Assembly (NCBI GenBank): GCA_934168005.1
Contig: CAKPMN010000006.1
Location: 1 to 41,909 of the forward strand
From: an uncultured Bacilli bacterium
GTDB taxonomy: Bacteria > Bacillota_I > Bacilli_A > RF39 > UBA660
DNA length: 41,909 nucleotides
Direction of reading: 5' to 3'
Below, piece after piece: positions 9,401-16,941 of this stretch. Positions within the stretch are counted from its first letter, which is position 1, and every line of letters starts with the position of its first letter. The notes beneath the pieces were generated by a model. That model did not search any database, was not told the DNA's origin, and saw only the letters and a list, made by a program, of their open reading frames with translations. The position numbers and the translations under genes are program-made.

Positions 9401-10532
9401 TAGCTTAAAACTAATATACTCATTATATGATTTTAAAAACAATTCTTCATCTGTTTCTTTGTACGATTTTTCATCTTTCATATTAGAAGATGTAGTTACT
9501 GATTCTAAATATAAAGATCAATTTACAAACGAGGATATTGATAAATTAAATACAGTTTATTCTGTAATGTCATCATCTTTAAAAAATGAAGTATTTACAA
9601 GTAGAGAATTATACAATAATTTATCTAAGTTATCTGACGAACTATCATTTGATTTAGTTGATATTATTTATACATATTATGGAAGTGTAAATCTATATAA
9701 AACTGATTGGAAGATGACTGTAGAAGAATTTATTAATTATTTAAATAATACAATCTTAAAAGACTCACAATTTAGTAAGTTTATTGATGATGATATGAGT
9801 GAAAAGATTACTTCTTCTTATACTACTATAAATGATGCGAAAAAGTTATTAGTATCAGATAAATATTCAAGAGTAGTTATTAATACTAAATATGCATTTG
9901 AATCAGAAGATACTTTCAAGTTCATACAAAAAGCGTTAGATACCTTTGATGGAAAAGATGGAATTTATGTAGTTGGCGATTCTCCTATGGCACTAGAGAT
10001 GAGTAAATCATTTAATAGTGAATTAGATTTTATAACAATTTTGACAATGTTATTCATATTTGTTGTTGTAGCATTTACATTTAAATCTATCTTAATTCCA
10101 TTTATTTTAGTATTATTAATACAATGTGCTGTTTATGTAACAATGGATTATTTATCACTAATGGGTGGTAATGTATATTTCATATCTTTACTTATTGTTC
10201 AAGCGATATTGATGGGTGCTACTATTGACTACGCTATTGTATATACTTCTTATTATAAAGAATCTAGAATGACTATGAATATTAAAGATTCTATTATTAA
10301 TGCATATAACAAATCAATTCATACAATATTAACTTCTTCTTCAATACTTATCATTGTTACTTTAGTTGTAGCTAATTTTGCATCAGCAATTGCTGCTAAG
10401 ATTTGTGAAACAGTTTCTCAAGGTGCTTTCTGTGCAGCTTTATTGATATTATTAATATTACCTGGTGTTTTAGCTTCATTCGATAAGATTATTTGTAGAA
10501 AAGGTTTTTATCAAGAAAAAAGTAAAAAATAA
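6432..10532 (+). CDS. Giant MMPL/RND-family membrane protein with repeat-rich external region
   Basis: 1366 residues from ATG 6432, which has AAAGGA upstream; the earlier ATG at 6360 lies inside the promoter. The architecture is that of a two-half RND/MMPL protein: a helix at about 10-30, an external loop (NINSDITKYLPNSSE), helices at about 155-330 with the charged SVDYS motif (D221), a second external region, and helices at about 1195-1350 with the matching GATIDYA motif (D1266). These paired Asp residues carry the proton relay in the family. Unusual is the second external region: residues about 438-1137 hold roughly nine degenerate repeats of 75-85 residues, making the protein far longer than the usual 700-1050. 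It probably exports or moves a lipid or envelope component. The divergent TetR gene is the likely controller. An intrinsic terminator follows. Confidence 0.8.
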   Translation: MKKLSDFIVEKRNIFLVIFIILAGVSLFSAKYVNINSDITKYLPNSSETRIGKEIMDSSFEEEKSSNLNVMFKDLSDSEKQEVYDKLKNIEGVSSVDYDSTSEYNKDEYTLYVVNVDDYSTSTLAKDVYTNISENFDVSAMSGSIYEKNKSILELWIIVLAISMAMVILILMSDSFVEPFLYLFSIGIAVFINKGTNIIFPSVSEITDSITAILQLALSVDYSIMLSNRYSQEKETEKDKVKAMKKALYHSFNSISSSSLTTIMGLLALVFMSFTIGRDLGFVLAKGVLFSLICIFFCLPGLLLLFDNLIAKTKKKTFKFNLRKLGSFSYKTRYLQLVIIIVAFILSYLFKGNLEILYTASEQDEVGKVFPATNQMAIIYKNEYEDTVADYCRSITNGSNITNVLCYGNTIGEKLAYNELNKKISDLGQDTEIDEYLIKLIYYKYNNKDNISISYDDFISFIKSNIYTNNKFSPFIDSNIKDKVSLLENFTNKDLINKSRSVSEISNILGIDERSVSNLLVLYNSSDVSNKMTISEFVSFMYSDVLNDKTYSSSIDSNTLKSLEQLKLFADKKNITKKMTASQISKLYGIDEDSVNQLFLFYRTTVDSSSKLSLNEFSSFVLNDVLSDSSYSSLLDDSTIAKLQILNKLSNDEFINNELTSTEMSSLLSSYGLNKDVVDRIYLYYTITNDTDTKLSLNEFATFALTLANNQEYSSYFTSELIQNLNIIKLYSDHNTINASIDYTNMSTLLNMDQSFVQMIYSTYFNTLGNNDQSTWKLTPYEFLNIVISNENVMSSLNDEQVSKLKMLYGITYSATQNLSYSYTELSNFLGMNDKISLIKMLYGIYDYSNTDIKISTNNLVNFILNHKDDEVLKDSVSSYIDTLTFAKNIMDNTSNKFSYTELSSILSIDSSMVKSIYSLYDYKNNNTLLTPYEFTNLILKNTNNSMLKGKIDNNSINQLKLTYNIMYSTLNSIKYNTSSLSKVLGINEDSLKLIYSLYDFKNNSSSVSLYDFSSFILEDVVTDSKYKDQFTNEDIDKLNTVYSVMSSSLKNEVFTSRELYNNLSKLSDELSFDLVDIIYTYYGSVNLYKTDWKMTVEEFINYLNNTILKDSQFSKFIDDDMSEKITSSYTTINDAKKLLVSDKYSRVVINTKYAFESEDTFKFIQKALDTFDGKDGIYVVGDSPMALEMSKSFNSELDFITILTMLFIFVVVAFTFKSILIPFILVLLIQCAVYVTMDYLSLMGGNVYFISLLIVQAILMGATIDYAIVYTSYYKESRMTMNIKDSIINAYNKSIHTILTSSSILIIVTLVVANFASAIAAKICETVSQGAFCAALLILLILPGVLASFDKIICRKGFYQEKSKK
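7747..9843 (+). repeat. About nine degenerate ~80-residue protein repeats inside the MMPL gene
   Basis: Each unit reads roughly: S/T-x-x-E-F-x-x-F-[I/V]-L, then an acidic Y-S-S stretch, a helix with I-x-x-L-x-x-L, a variable strand, then T-x-x-x-[L/I]-S-x-x-L-G-[I/M]-[D/N]-x-x-x-V, then I/L-Y-x-L/Y-Y. Clear copies of the EF phrase start near 8030 (ISEF), 8270 (LNEF), 8520 (LNEF), 8770 (PYEF), 9220 (PYEF), 9460 (LYDF) and 9725 (VEEF). At DNA level the two LNEF copies differ by one base over about 18, but most of the copies are strongly diverged. Confidence 0.7.
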
Positions 10533-10550
10533 GTTTTTACTTTTTTTCTT
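10513..10550 (+). terminator. Terminator of the MMPL gene
   Basis: GTAAAAA (10522-10528) pairs with TTTTTAC (10534-10540) around ATAAG, extended by A/T pairs and followed by a T-rich run. The left arm lies in the last codons of the gene. Confidence 0.7.
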
Positions 10551-10646
10551 TTTTAACATCTTTATATAATTTAAAATTTGTGATATACTTTTGGGGTAGT
10601 TCGTTTAAAGTTTTGTTAATTAAAATTCTAAAGTGGAAGGTGAATT

Positions 10647-10904
10647 ATGACAAAACAGGTATATTGGACAAAGAAAGTTTTGGAAGCTTTTGTTGAAGAA
10701 GGCAATCTAAATGAAAGACAACAGTACATAATGAGAACTCGTGCAGAGGGATATTCTATCTCTAAGCAAGCGGAGGAGTTACATTTAAGCGTTGATCAAG
10801 TTAATAAAGAAATAGCATTGCTAAAAAAGATATATGATGCTACCCAAAAGTATAGTGATATATTACCAGTTCGTTGTAAAAATTCTAAGGATTTAGGAAA
10901 ATAG
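10647..10904 (+). CDS. Small helix-turn-helix protein (sigma region 4-like)
   Basis: 85 residues, SD GGAAGGTGA before the ATG. Residues about 20-62 form a region-4/LuxR-type helix-turn-helix: LNERQQYIMRTRAEGYSISK then AEELHLSVDQVNKEIALLKK. The layout (helix ending in a Leu-x-x-Arg-Gln start, turn at S-x-S, recognition helix SVDQVNKE) suggests DNA binding. The tail from residue 66 on is basic and short. It is a single gene with its own terminator; -10-like boxes (TATAAT 10565, TATACT 10584) lie upstream. The target is unknown; it is too short to be a sigma factor. Confidence 0.6.
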   Translation: MTKQVYWTKKVLEAFVEEGNLNERQQYIMRTRAEGYSISKQAEELHLSVDQVNKEIALLKKIYDATQKYSDILPVRCKNSKDLGK

Positions 10905-10932
10905 AAAAGCTTATTATTGATATGCTTTTTTT
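10905..10932 (+). terminator. Terminator of the small HTH gene
   Basis: AAAAGC (10905-10910) pairs with GCTTTT (10924-10929), with an inner TA/TA pair across one mismatch and a 7-nt loop, then T run to 10932. Confidence 0.65.
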
Positions 10933-10938
10933 GTATGA

Positions 10939-10944
10939 TATAAT
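10939..10944 (+). promoter_or_regulatory. -10 box of the gene at 10960
   Basis: Perfect TATAAT 15 nt before the ATG, so the predicted leader is about 9 nt and consists of little more than GGTGATACT. No convincing -35 box. Confidence 0.5.
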
Positions 10945-10959
10945 GTATTAGGTGATACT

Positions 10960-11439
10960 ATGTTAAAGGTAATAGATGTTAATATTGACTCAATTGATGA
11001 TTGTAGACATAGGTTTAAACCGTCTGATATATCAGATGATTTGGCCGAATACCTATTGAAACAATGTGAGGCAACATTATATGGGGATTCTTTTGAAATA
11101 GCTTTTTATTCTTTAAAAGAATTTACAAGGGAAGAAAAAAAAGAACTTACTGATATGATTAGAGAACATTTTGGATTAGAGTTAAGAGAAGCATATATTA
11201 TAAAAGAAAAAAATAATATTGTTAATTTACTTTGTTTCTTATTTGGAATTATTTTTCTTTTTATTGATATCTTAGTCAAATTAAATCCTATAGTATCTGA
11301 GATAGTTTTAATACTTGGATGGGTACTTATATGGGAAACATCTTATAATCTCTTCTTTGGTGAAATAAGAAATAATGTAAAAATTTCTAGAATAAAAAGA
11401 TTAATAGATTGTAAAGTTAAATATTATGAAAAACAATAG
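10960..11439 (+). CDS. Unknown two-helix membrane protein
   Basis: 159 residues, TAGGTGAT before the ATG. I do not recognise a family. Residues 1-85 are soluble and charged (repeated Asp and Glu, EFTREEKKELTDMIREHF); two membrane helices follow (about 87-105 and 112-130), and the end is a basic tail (RNNVKISRIKRL). It resembles small membrane proteins with a cytoplasmic N-terminal domain. Its stop codon lies within the terminator shared with the gene on the other strand. A plain hypothetical membrane protein is the honest call. Confidence 0.6.
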   Translation: MLKVIDVNIDSIDDCRHRFKPSDISDDLAEYLLKQCEATLYGDSFEIAFYSLKEFTREEKKELTDMIREHFGLELREAYIIKEKNNIVNLLCFLFGIIFLFIDILVKLNPIVSEIVLILGWVLIWETSYNLFFGEIRNNVKISRIKRLIDCKVKYYEKQ

Positions 11440-11457
11440 CTATTAGCTATTGTTTTT
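11429..11457. terminator. Bidirectional terminator
   Basis: AAAACAATAGC (11430-11440) and GCTATTGTTTT (11446-11456) form a perfect 11-bp stem around TATTA. The plus gene stops inside the left arm and the minus gene's TAA is in the loop. Confidence 0.85.
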
Positions 11458-11904
11458 GTTAATTAAACTTTCATATAATAAGTCAACTATATAGTTTGAT
11501 GGTTCTAAATTATATTCTTCAATTAATTCATCTATGAAATTATCAGTATATTCTTTATTTAAATATTTTGAAATTGATATTTTTTTATTATTTAAATCTT
11601 TTAAATAATCTTTAGTGTAATCATTATCTAATATAAGAATTGGGAGATCTTCACTCCAATTTTTGAATTTTTCAATTAGTTCATCAGTAGAATTTAAATA
11701 TGTAAATAAATCATCATCGTATGATATTATTTCTAAAATAGATGGATTAATTATTTTATCTTTATTAATTCTATAATCAAATCTATCTAATAGGCTTAGA
11801 CCGTTTAATTTTAAGGCACTTATTTGAGCGATATCACCAGTTTCTCTTTTACTAGTAGTAGGAATAATTTCTATTATAATATATTTTTCAGAGTTATTAA
11901 TCAT
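11443..11904 (-). CDS. Degenerate DnaQ/RNase H-fold exonuclease-like protein
   Basis: 153 residues; start fixed by GGTGAT upstream on the minus strand. The order of segments follows the epsilon/DnaQ exonuclease fold: YIIIEIIPTTSKRETGDIAQ then ISALKLNG (strand 1 and 2 around the Exo I position), a P-S-I-L-E-I-I-S-Y phrase where active enzymes have the I-T-G-I site, a phrase EKFKNWSEDLPILILDNDYT where active enzymes have V-A-H-N-A-x-F-D, and a C-terminal helix. The acidic residues required for catalysis (DxE at Exo I, H..D at Exo III) are missing or changed: E-I-I replaces D-x-E. So it is probably a non-catalytic binding module. The fold assignment is inference from pattern only. Confidence 0.45.
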   Translation of the reverse strand: MINNSEKYIIIEIIPTTSKRETGDIAQISALKLNGLSLLDRFDYRINKDKIINPSILEIISYDDDLFTYLNSTDELIEKFKNWSEDLPILILDNDYTKDYLKDLNNKKISISKYLNKEYTDNFIDELIEEYNLEPSNYIVDLLYESLINKNNS

Positions 11905-11987
11905 AAAATCACCAAGTATATTGTATCATATATAGTAATATATTTAAAAAAAATATAAAATGTGTTAGAATTAAAATGGTGGTAGGT

Positions 11988-13052
11988 ATGGCAAATATAA
12001 TGGAATATGTTAAATATTATAAGGATAAATCATTTGATGAAATTTTATTTAGTGATGTTGATTCTTTAATTTTTTCTCAAATATCATATGTTGATTTTTC
12101 TTCGATTTTAAAGGAAGAAATGCTTCCTATATCTTTAATTGACCTTGGTAGAGAATATTTCTCAAAAGTAGCTCGTGAAGAGATGAAATCAAAAGCTAAG
12201 CTTTTTAGACAAACTTATGACTTGTTTAATGCTATTTATAATACTACTAGATATAAAGATATAGTTATTACTAATTACAAAGATGTACTTAATTCTGAAA
12301 CTCAATTTTGTGCATTAACATTTAGGTATAAAAAAATTTTTTCTTATATTGCTTTTAAAGGAACTGATAGGTCTGTTATAGGTTGGAAAGAAGATTTTGA
12401 TATGTCTTATTCTTATCCTATTCCAAGTCAAAAATTAGCTATAGATTTTTTAGAAAATAGTGTTAGCTTCTTTGATAAGAATGTTTATGTTGGTGGACAT
12501 TCTAAGGGTGGAAATTTAGCTCTTGTTTCTGCACTTGGTTCATCAAGTTTTGTAAGACATAGATTAAAATGTATTTATAGTTTTGATGGTCCTGGACTTA
12601 GAGCTAGTGAATATCATAGTATTGCTTATTCTAAAATTCAAAATAAATTGAGATTGATTATTCCAAATGAAAGTATTGTTGGTTTATTATTACATCATGA
12701 TTTTGATTATGAAGTTGTTGAAAGTAATGGAAAGGGGATATTTCAACATGATGCTTTTACTTGGCAATGTTTTGGTGGTGTTTTTGTTCCTGGTGTATTA
12801 AGTAAAAGGAGTATACAATTTTCTAAATCAATGAAACAGTTTTTAGCAACTACTCCTTATTTAGAACAAAGAGAATTAATTGATGCAGTATATAGTTTGT
12901 TTAAAAAGGCAGAGATAGATAATATAGAACATATTTCACTTACTAAGATACTTAAGGCAATAACTTTAGTTAATACAGTTACTTCGGATAAAAAAATGAT
13001 GGAAAAAATAAGAAAGATATTAACAATTTTTGTTAATTATTATAGTTTTTAA
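11988..13052 (+). CDS. Mbeg1-like (DUF2974) alpha/beta hydrolase
   Basis: 354 residues from ATG 11988, placed behind GGTGGTAGGT. The N-terminal phrase NIMEYVKYYKDKSFDEILF then D-x-L-x-F-S-Q-I-S-Y is the hallmark of the DUF2974/Mbeg1-like family. The alpha/beta-hydrolase core follows: FKGTDRSVIGWKEDF, then the nucleophile elbow GGHSKGG with S172, then YSFDGPGL and a C-terminal QHDAFTWQ that would supply the catalytic His. No signal peptide. The family is widespread in Bacillota and predicted to be lipase-like, but substrates are not established. Single gene, divergent from the exonuclease-like gene. Confidence 0.8.
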   Translation: MANIMEYVKYYKDKSFDEILFSDVDSLIFSQISYVDFSSILKEEMLPISLIDLGREYFSKVAREEMKSKAKLFRQTYDLFNAIYNTTRYKDIVITNYKDVLNSETQFCALTFRYKKIFSYIAFKGTDRSVIGWKEDFDMSYSYPIPSQKLAIDFLENSVSFFDKNVYVGGHSKGGNLALVSALGSSSFVRHRLKCIYSFDGPGLRASEYHSIAYSKIQNKLRLIIPNESIVGLLLHHDFDYEVVESNGKGIFQHDAFTWQCFGGVFVPGVLSKRSIQFSKSMKQFLATTPYLEQRELIDAVYSLFKKAEIDNIEHISLTKILKAITLVNTVTSDKKMMEKIRKILTIFVNYYSF

Positions 13053-13090
13053 TAAATAATTTTATTGTATAATGAAAAAGAGGTGTTATT

Positions 13091-13585
13091 ATGAAGAAGA
13101 TTTTATTTAGTGCATTAATGGCTGTATTTTTATTATTACCTTTTACAGCTAGAGCAGAAGAAAAGGTAAAAGTATATATTTTCCGTGGAGAAGGATGTCC
13201 TCACTGTGAAGAAGCCCTAGAATTCTTTAATTCTTTGGAATCAGATGTTACTTCAAGATTTGAATTAATTCAATATGAAGTATGGAATGATGAAAACAAT
13301 AAAGCTCTAATGGAAGAGGTAGCTTCTAAATTAGGTGATACAGTAAGTGGAGTACCATATATTGTAATAGGAGATCAAAGTTTTAAAGGTTTTACTGATG
13401 AAATTGGTGAAAAAATGGTTAATACTATAAATGAATATTATGAAAATAATACATTTATAGATGCATTAGATGGTATAAATGTTGAAAATAAAAAAGATAA
13501 CAGTGATGCGATTGTTGTTGGGGTTTTTGTAACAGTTATATTTGTAGGCGCAGCTTTAATAATTTTAGCTCGTAAAAAAATGTAG
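13091..13585 (+). CDS. Membrane-anchored extracytoplasmic thioredoxin-like protein (CPHC)
   Basis: 164 residues, AGAGGTG before the ATG and TATAAT at 13068-13073. It has a signal peptide (1-22, ending ARA), a thioredoxin-like domain with the redox pair C36-P-H-C39 in EGCPHCEEAL, and the cis-Pro loop GVPYIVIG (P89). A C-terminal helix (about 142-160) followed by RKKM anchors it in the membrane with the domain outside. CPHC is the DsbA-type dithiol, so disulfide exchange on exported proteins is plausible. The cysteine-rich protein at 33049 could be a client (inference only). Own terminator. Confidence 0.8.
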   Translation: MKKILFSALMAVFLLLPFTARAEEKVKVYIFRGEGCPHCEEALEFFNSLESDVTSRFELIQYEVWNDENNKALMEEVASKLGDTVSGVPYIVIGDQSFKGFTDEIGEKMVNTINEYYENNTFIDALDGINVENKKDNSDAIVVGVFVTVIFVGAALIILARKKM

Positions 13586-13609
13586 TATCGTTGTGATACT
13601 ATTTTTTTT
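13583..13609 (+). terminator. Terminator of the thioredoxin-like gene
   Basis: TAGTATC/GATACTA, 7-bp stem, loop GTTGT, eight T. The left arm begins with the TAG stop codon. Confidence 0.85.
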
Positions 13610-13638
13610 ATGATAAAATACTTTAAAGGAGTGATAAA

Positions 13639-14574
13639 ATGGCAAATTTTAGTAAGAGAAATGATCCTAAAGTTATTAATAATTTGAGTAGTGAACACGC
13701 TAATTTTAATAATACAAATACACCTCTTTATAAACCACAACCTTTTGATAAAAAAGATTCATCATCTTTTCACCAAGAAAAAATACTTTATCAAAATAAT
13801 ATGATTCCAGATTATAAAAAATTAAGAAAAAGACAGGTAGAGATGCCAAAAGAAGAATATACTAAAGAAGAAAAATTAATTCGTCCTATTGCTGATAAGG
13901 ATACTCGTTTAAATATTGAAAGCAATCAAAAAGAAAACTTAAAGTTTAGTAAAAGTGTCTCTATAGATAATATGAAATTTGATAGTAATCCAGTTGATCA
14001 AGTTTTTCAAAATGCTTTAACTACAAATGAAGATATTATTTTTGATAATAATGATAATTATCAAAAACCTAAAAAGAACATCTTAAAGAAAATAATGCCA
14101 TTTATTATAATTGGTGTTGTAATAGAAATAATAGTAGTATTAGTGCTGTTGTTCTTTAATTATTTTGGTAAGACTGATACTTTAGAATGTTCGAGTGAAA
14201 CTTATAATGAATTTTATCAAGCTAATATTCAAAATATAAAAAAATATACATTTAAAAATGGTAAAATAACTAAGTTATTAGATACAACTTATTATAAGTT
14301 TGATAATAATGAAGTTTATGAATCTTTTAAAAAAGAGTATGCATATCCTGAGTATAGTATAATTAAAGGCAGAGTTGTAACTTACAATATTGATGATAAC
14401 ACTAGTACTTATGAAGAGAAGATATCTTATGATTATAAGAGTTTAAGAAAGCAGAATACAAGCAGTGACAAACATACAATAGTTATTGGAAATGAAAACG
14501 ATTCGATAAATTTAATTGACTATAATATAAAAGATATTAAAATTATATATAGTGATGATTATAAATGTAGATAA
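13639..14574 (+). CDS. Unknown single-pass membrane protein
   Basis: 311 residues, AAGGAGTGAT before the ATG. No recognised family. Residues 1-145 are hydrophilic, rich in Asn/Lys/Asp and probably disordered, with no signal peptide. One long membrane helix (about 153-177, MPFIIIGVVIEIIVVLVLLF) is followed by an extracytoplasmic domain of about 130 residues that has two Cys (near its start and in the final D-Y-K-C-R) and alternating Tyr/Lys strands, perhaps a small beta domain. The topology (long cytoplasmic tail, one helix, external domain) fits envelope-associated or cell-division type proteins, but nothing here proves that. Confidence 0.55.
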   Translation: MANFSKRNDPKVINNLSSEHANFNNTNTPLYKPQPFDKKDSSSFHQEKILYQNNMIPDYKKLRKRQVEMPKEEYTKEEKLIRPIADKDTRLNIESNQKENLKFSKSVSIDNMKFDSNPVDQVFQNALTTNEDIIFDNNDNYQKPKKNILKKIMPFIIIGVVIEIIVVLVLLFFNYFGKTDTLECSSETYNEFYQANIQNIKKYTFKNGKITKLLDTTYYKFDNNEVYESFKKEYAYPEYSIIKGRVVTYNIDDNTSTYEEKISYDYKSLRKQNTSSDKHTIVIGNENDSINLIDYNIKDIKIIYSDDYKCR

Positions 14575-14590
14575 TATATCTACTTTTTTT
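14567..14590 (+). terminator. Terminator before feoA
   Basis: GTAGATA (14567-14573) pairs with TATCTAC (14577-14583) over a 3-nt loop, then seven T. The left arm includes the stop codon of the upstream gene. Confidence 0.75.
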
Positions 14591-14613
14591 ATGTCGAATT
14601 AAATCATATCTCA

Positions 14614-14619
14614 TATAAT
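14614..14619 (+). promoter_or_regulatory. -10 box of feoAB
   Basis: TATAAT 23 nt before the TTG start of feoA. No clear -35 and no obvious Fur-box palindrome that I could identify. Confidence 0.4.
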
Positions 14620-14641
14620 ATTTTGAATGGATGTGATTTTT

Positions 14642-14863
14642 TTGAAATTAAATCAATTAGGTATTGGTGATAAAGCAATCATTTCTTATATTGCTGAATC
14701 TGATTTGACAAGAAGATTAAAAGATATAGGAATATTAAAAGGAAATACTATTGAATGTGTTTATGAAAGTCCTTTTTCTGATCCACGTGTTTATTTAATT
14801 AAGGGAGCTTTTTTTTCTATAAGAAATTGTGATGCTTCTACTGTAATAGTAGAGGTGATTTAA
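14642..14863 (+). CDS. feoA: Ferrous iron transport protein A
   Basis: 73 residues, SH3-like FeoA fold. I take the TTG at 14642 because GGATGTGAT precedes it and the product then begins MKLNQLGIGDKAII, which lines up with known FeoA starts (L-x-x-L-x-x-G); the in-frame ATG at 14627 lacks a site of its own. The middle RRLKDIGILKGNTIECV and the end SIRNCDASTVIVEV are typical (LxDlGi...G..i and lr..eA..I.V). FeoA is a small cytoplasmic partner needed for FeoB activity. The stop overlaps the feoB start (TAATG). Confidence 0.9.
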   Translation: MKLNQLGIGDKAIISYIAESDLTRRLKDIGILKGNTIECVYESPFSDPRVYLIKGAFFSIRNCDASTVIVEVI

Positions 14864-16878
14864 TGTATAAAATAGCTTTATGTGGTAATCCAAATGTTGG
14901 TAAATCAACTATTTTTAATGCATTAACTGGACTTAATCAACATACTGGTAATTGGACTGGGAAGACAATCGAACTTAAATCTGGTGAGTTTAGTCATTCA
15001 TCTTATGATTTTGTTATTTATGATTTACCTGGGACTTATTCTTTTTCATGTCATTCTTTTGAAGAAGAGGTTACTCGTGATTTTATAGCTTTAACTGATG
15101 TTGATTTGACTGTAGTTGTTGTTGATGCTGTTTCATTAGAAAGAAATTTAAATTATGTTATACAAGTATTAGAAATGACAGATAATGTTTTACTTTGTAT
15201 TAATTTAATGGATGAGGCTAAATTAAAAAAGATAAATGTAAATATTCGTAAATTAAGTGATATGTTAAGTGTACCGATTGTCGGTATTAGTGCTAAAAAT
15301 GATAATGATATATTAACGCTAAAAGATAAGATAGTTTCAAGTATTAATATAAAAAATAATTTTGATATAAAGTATTCTAAGCTTTTAGAAGAAAATATTC
15401 AAAGATTATATCAATTATTTCCTGATAATTTATCTTATAAAAAGAAGAGATTTTTTTCTTTAAGATTACTTGATGACAACTATGATTTTGTAAATAATAT
15501 AATAAAAAGATTTAACATTGATGAAGAAAAATATTTTAATATAAAAAATGATTTGTTAGATATTGGATATGATAGTAATAAAATAAGTGATGAATATGTT
15601 ACTACCATATCAAGACATGCTAGCTTTATATTTAAAAATGTTGTTTCATATGGTGATTTAAATTATTTAAATAAAGTAAAAAAAATAGATAGAATATTAA
15701 CTCATAAATTCTTTGGCCTTGGAATAATGTTTATATTTTTATTATTTATATTATGGCTTACCATTTATTTTTCATCCTATCCGTCAGAACTGTTATTTGA
15801 TATGTTTAAATCTTTTAAAGAATATATTTTGTTATTTTTTGATAAATTAAAGATTCCTTATTTTATTAATGATTTTTTTATTAATGGAATATACTTAGTA
15901 GTTACTTGGGTTGTATCTGTTATGCTTCCACCTATGATTATTTTTTTCCCATTGTTTACTTTTTTTGAAGATTTAGGATTTTTACCTAGAATTGCTTTTA
16001 ATTTAGATTATTGTTTTAAAAAGTGTAAGACTTGTGGAAAGCAAGCATTAAGTATGCTTATGGGATTTGGATGTAATGCGGTTGGTATAATGGGTACTAG
16101 AATTATTGATTCTAAAAGGGAAAGGTTACTAGCTATTTTGACTAATAGTTTTGTTCCTTGTAATGGAAGATTTCCAATGCTTATAGTCATTATTTCTATA
16201 TTTTTAGGTACTACTACATTATCTACTTCACTATATTTAAGTGTTTTTATTATATTGTCTATTTTATGTTCTTTATTAGTTACCTGGATATTATCATTAA
16301 CTTTATTAAAGGGGAAAAAATCATCTTTTATCTTAGAAATGCCATTTTATAGGAAACCTAACATAAGATCTATATTAGTACATTCTTTTTATGACAGAAT
16401 AATTTTAATTTTGTTTAGGGCTTTAAAAATTTCAATATTTGCGGGTATTATTATTTACGTTATGTCACATATTTATGTTAATGATTCAAATTTATTAAAT
16501 ATCTTATCTTCATTTTTAGATCCTATTGGTAATGCGATAGGTCTCGATGGAAAGATTTTATTGGCGTTTTTACTCGGTATTCCAGCTAATGAAATAGTTA
16601 TGCCTATTTTGATAATGCTTTATATGAATGGTTCTACTATGATTGATACAAATAATTTACTATTTATTAAATCTCTTTTTATAGATAATGGATGGACTAT
16701 TAGTACAGCTATCTGCTTTATAATTTTTACTATTTTTCATTTTCCTTGTTCTACATCATTGTTTACAATTTATGATGAAACAAAAAGTTATAAATGGACT
16801 TTACTTTCATTTCTGATACCACTTTTTACTGGAATTATACTTTGTTTTATTATAAAAACTTTATTTATAATTTTCTAA
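14863..16878 (+). CDS. feoB: Ferrous iron transporter B (GTPase permease)
   Basis: 671 residues. N-terminal G domain: G1 GNPNVGKST (8-16), switch region TGNWTGKT, G3 DLPG (54-57), G4 NLMD (114-117). The GDI-like helical linker covers about 165-265. The membrane part starts near 285 and has two Gate motifs, the first with the conserved Cys in GFGCNAVGIMGTR and the NSFVPCNGRFP phrase, the second near 555-600 with LAFLLGIPANEIVMPI. Fe2+ uptake into the cytoplasm, coupled to nucleotide hydrolysis. One-base overlap with feoA. Length is at the short end of the family: no extended C-terminal domain, and no separate feoC is present. Confidence 0.95.
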   Translation: MYKIALCGNPNVGKSTIFNALTGLNQHTGNWTGKTIELKSGEFSHSSYDFVIYDLPGTYSFSCHSFEEEVTRDFIALTDVDLTVVVVDAVSLERNLNYVIQVLEMTDNVLLCINLMDEAKLKKINVNIRKLSDMLSVPIVGISAKNDNDILTLKDKIVSSINIKNNFDIKYSKLLEENIQRLYQLFPDNLSYKKKRFFSLRLLDDNYDFVNNIIKRFNIDEEKYFNIKNDLLDIGYDSNKISDEYVTTISRHASFIFKNVVSYGDLNYLNKVKKIDRILTHKFFGLGIMFIFLLFILWLTIYFSSYPSELLFDMFKSFKEYILLFFDKLKIPYFINDFFINGIYLVVTWVVSVMLPPMIIFFPLFTFFEDLGFLPRIAFNLDYCFKKCKTCGKQALSMLMGFGCNAVGIMGTRIIDSKRERLLAILTNSFVPCNGRFPMLIVIISIFLGTTTLSTSLYLSVFIILSILCSLLVTWILSLTLLKGKKSSFILEMPFYRKPNIRSILVHSFYDRIILILFRALKISIFAGIIIYVMSHIYVNDSNLLNILSSFLDPIGNAIGLDGKILLAFLLGIPANEIVMPILIMLYMNGSTMIDTNNLLFIKSLFIDNGWTISTAICFIIFTIFHFPCSTSLFTIYDETKSYKWTLLSFLIPLFTGIILCFIIKTLFIIF

Positions 16879-16887
16879 TTAGTTTTC

Positions 16888-16916
16888 TTTACTTTTAAAT
16901 TCATGCTTGTTATAAT
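16888..16916 (+). promoter_or_regulatory. Promoter of pcrA
   Basis: TTTACT (16888-16893), 17-nt spacer, TATAAT (16911-16916) with an upstream TGT that extends the -10 box. Confidence 0.65.
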
Positions 16917-16941
16917 TTAATGGTAGAAAAATGGTGATAGT

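Noticed and set aside
13438..13740. Minus-strand ORF across the thioredoxin gene end
   Set aside because: Runs through the terminator and two real genes; no ribosome site.
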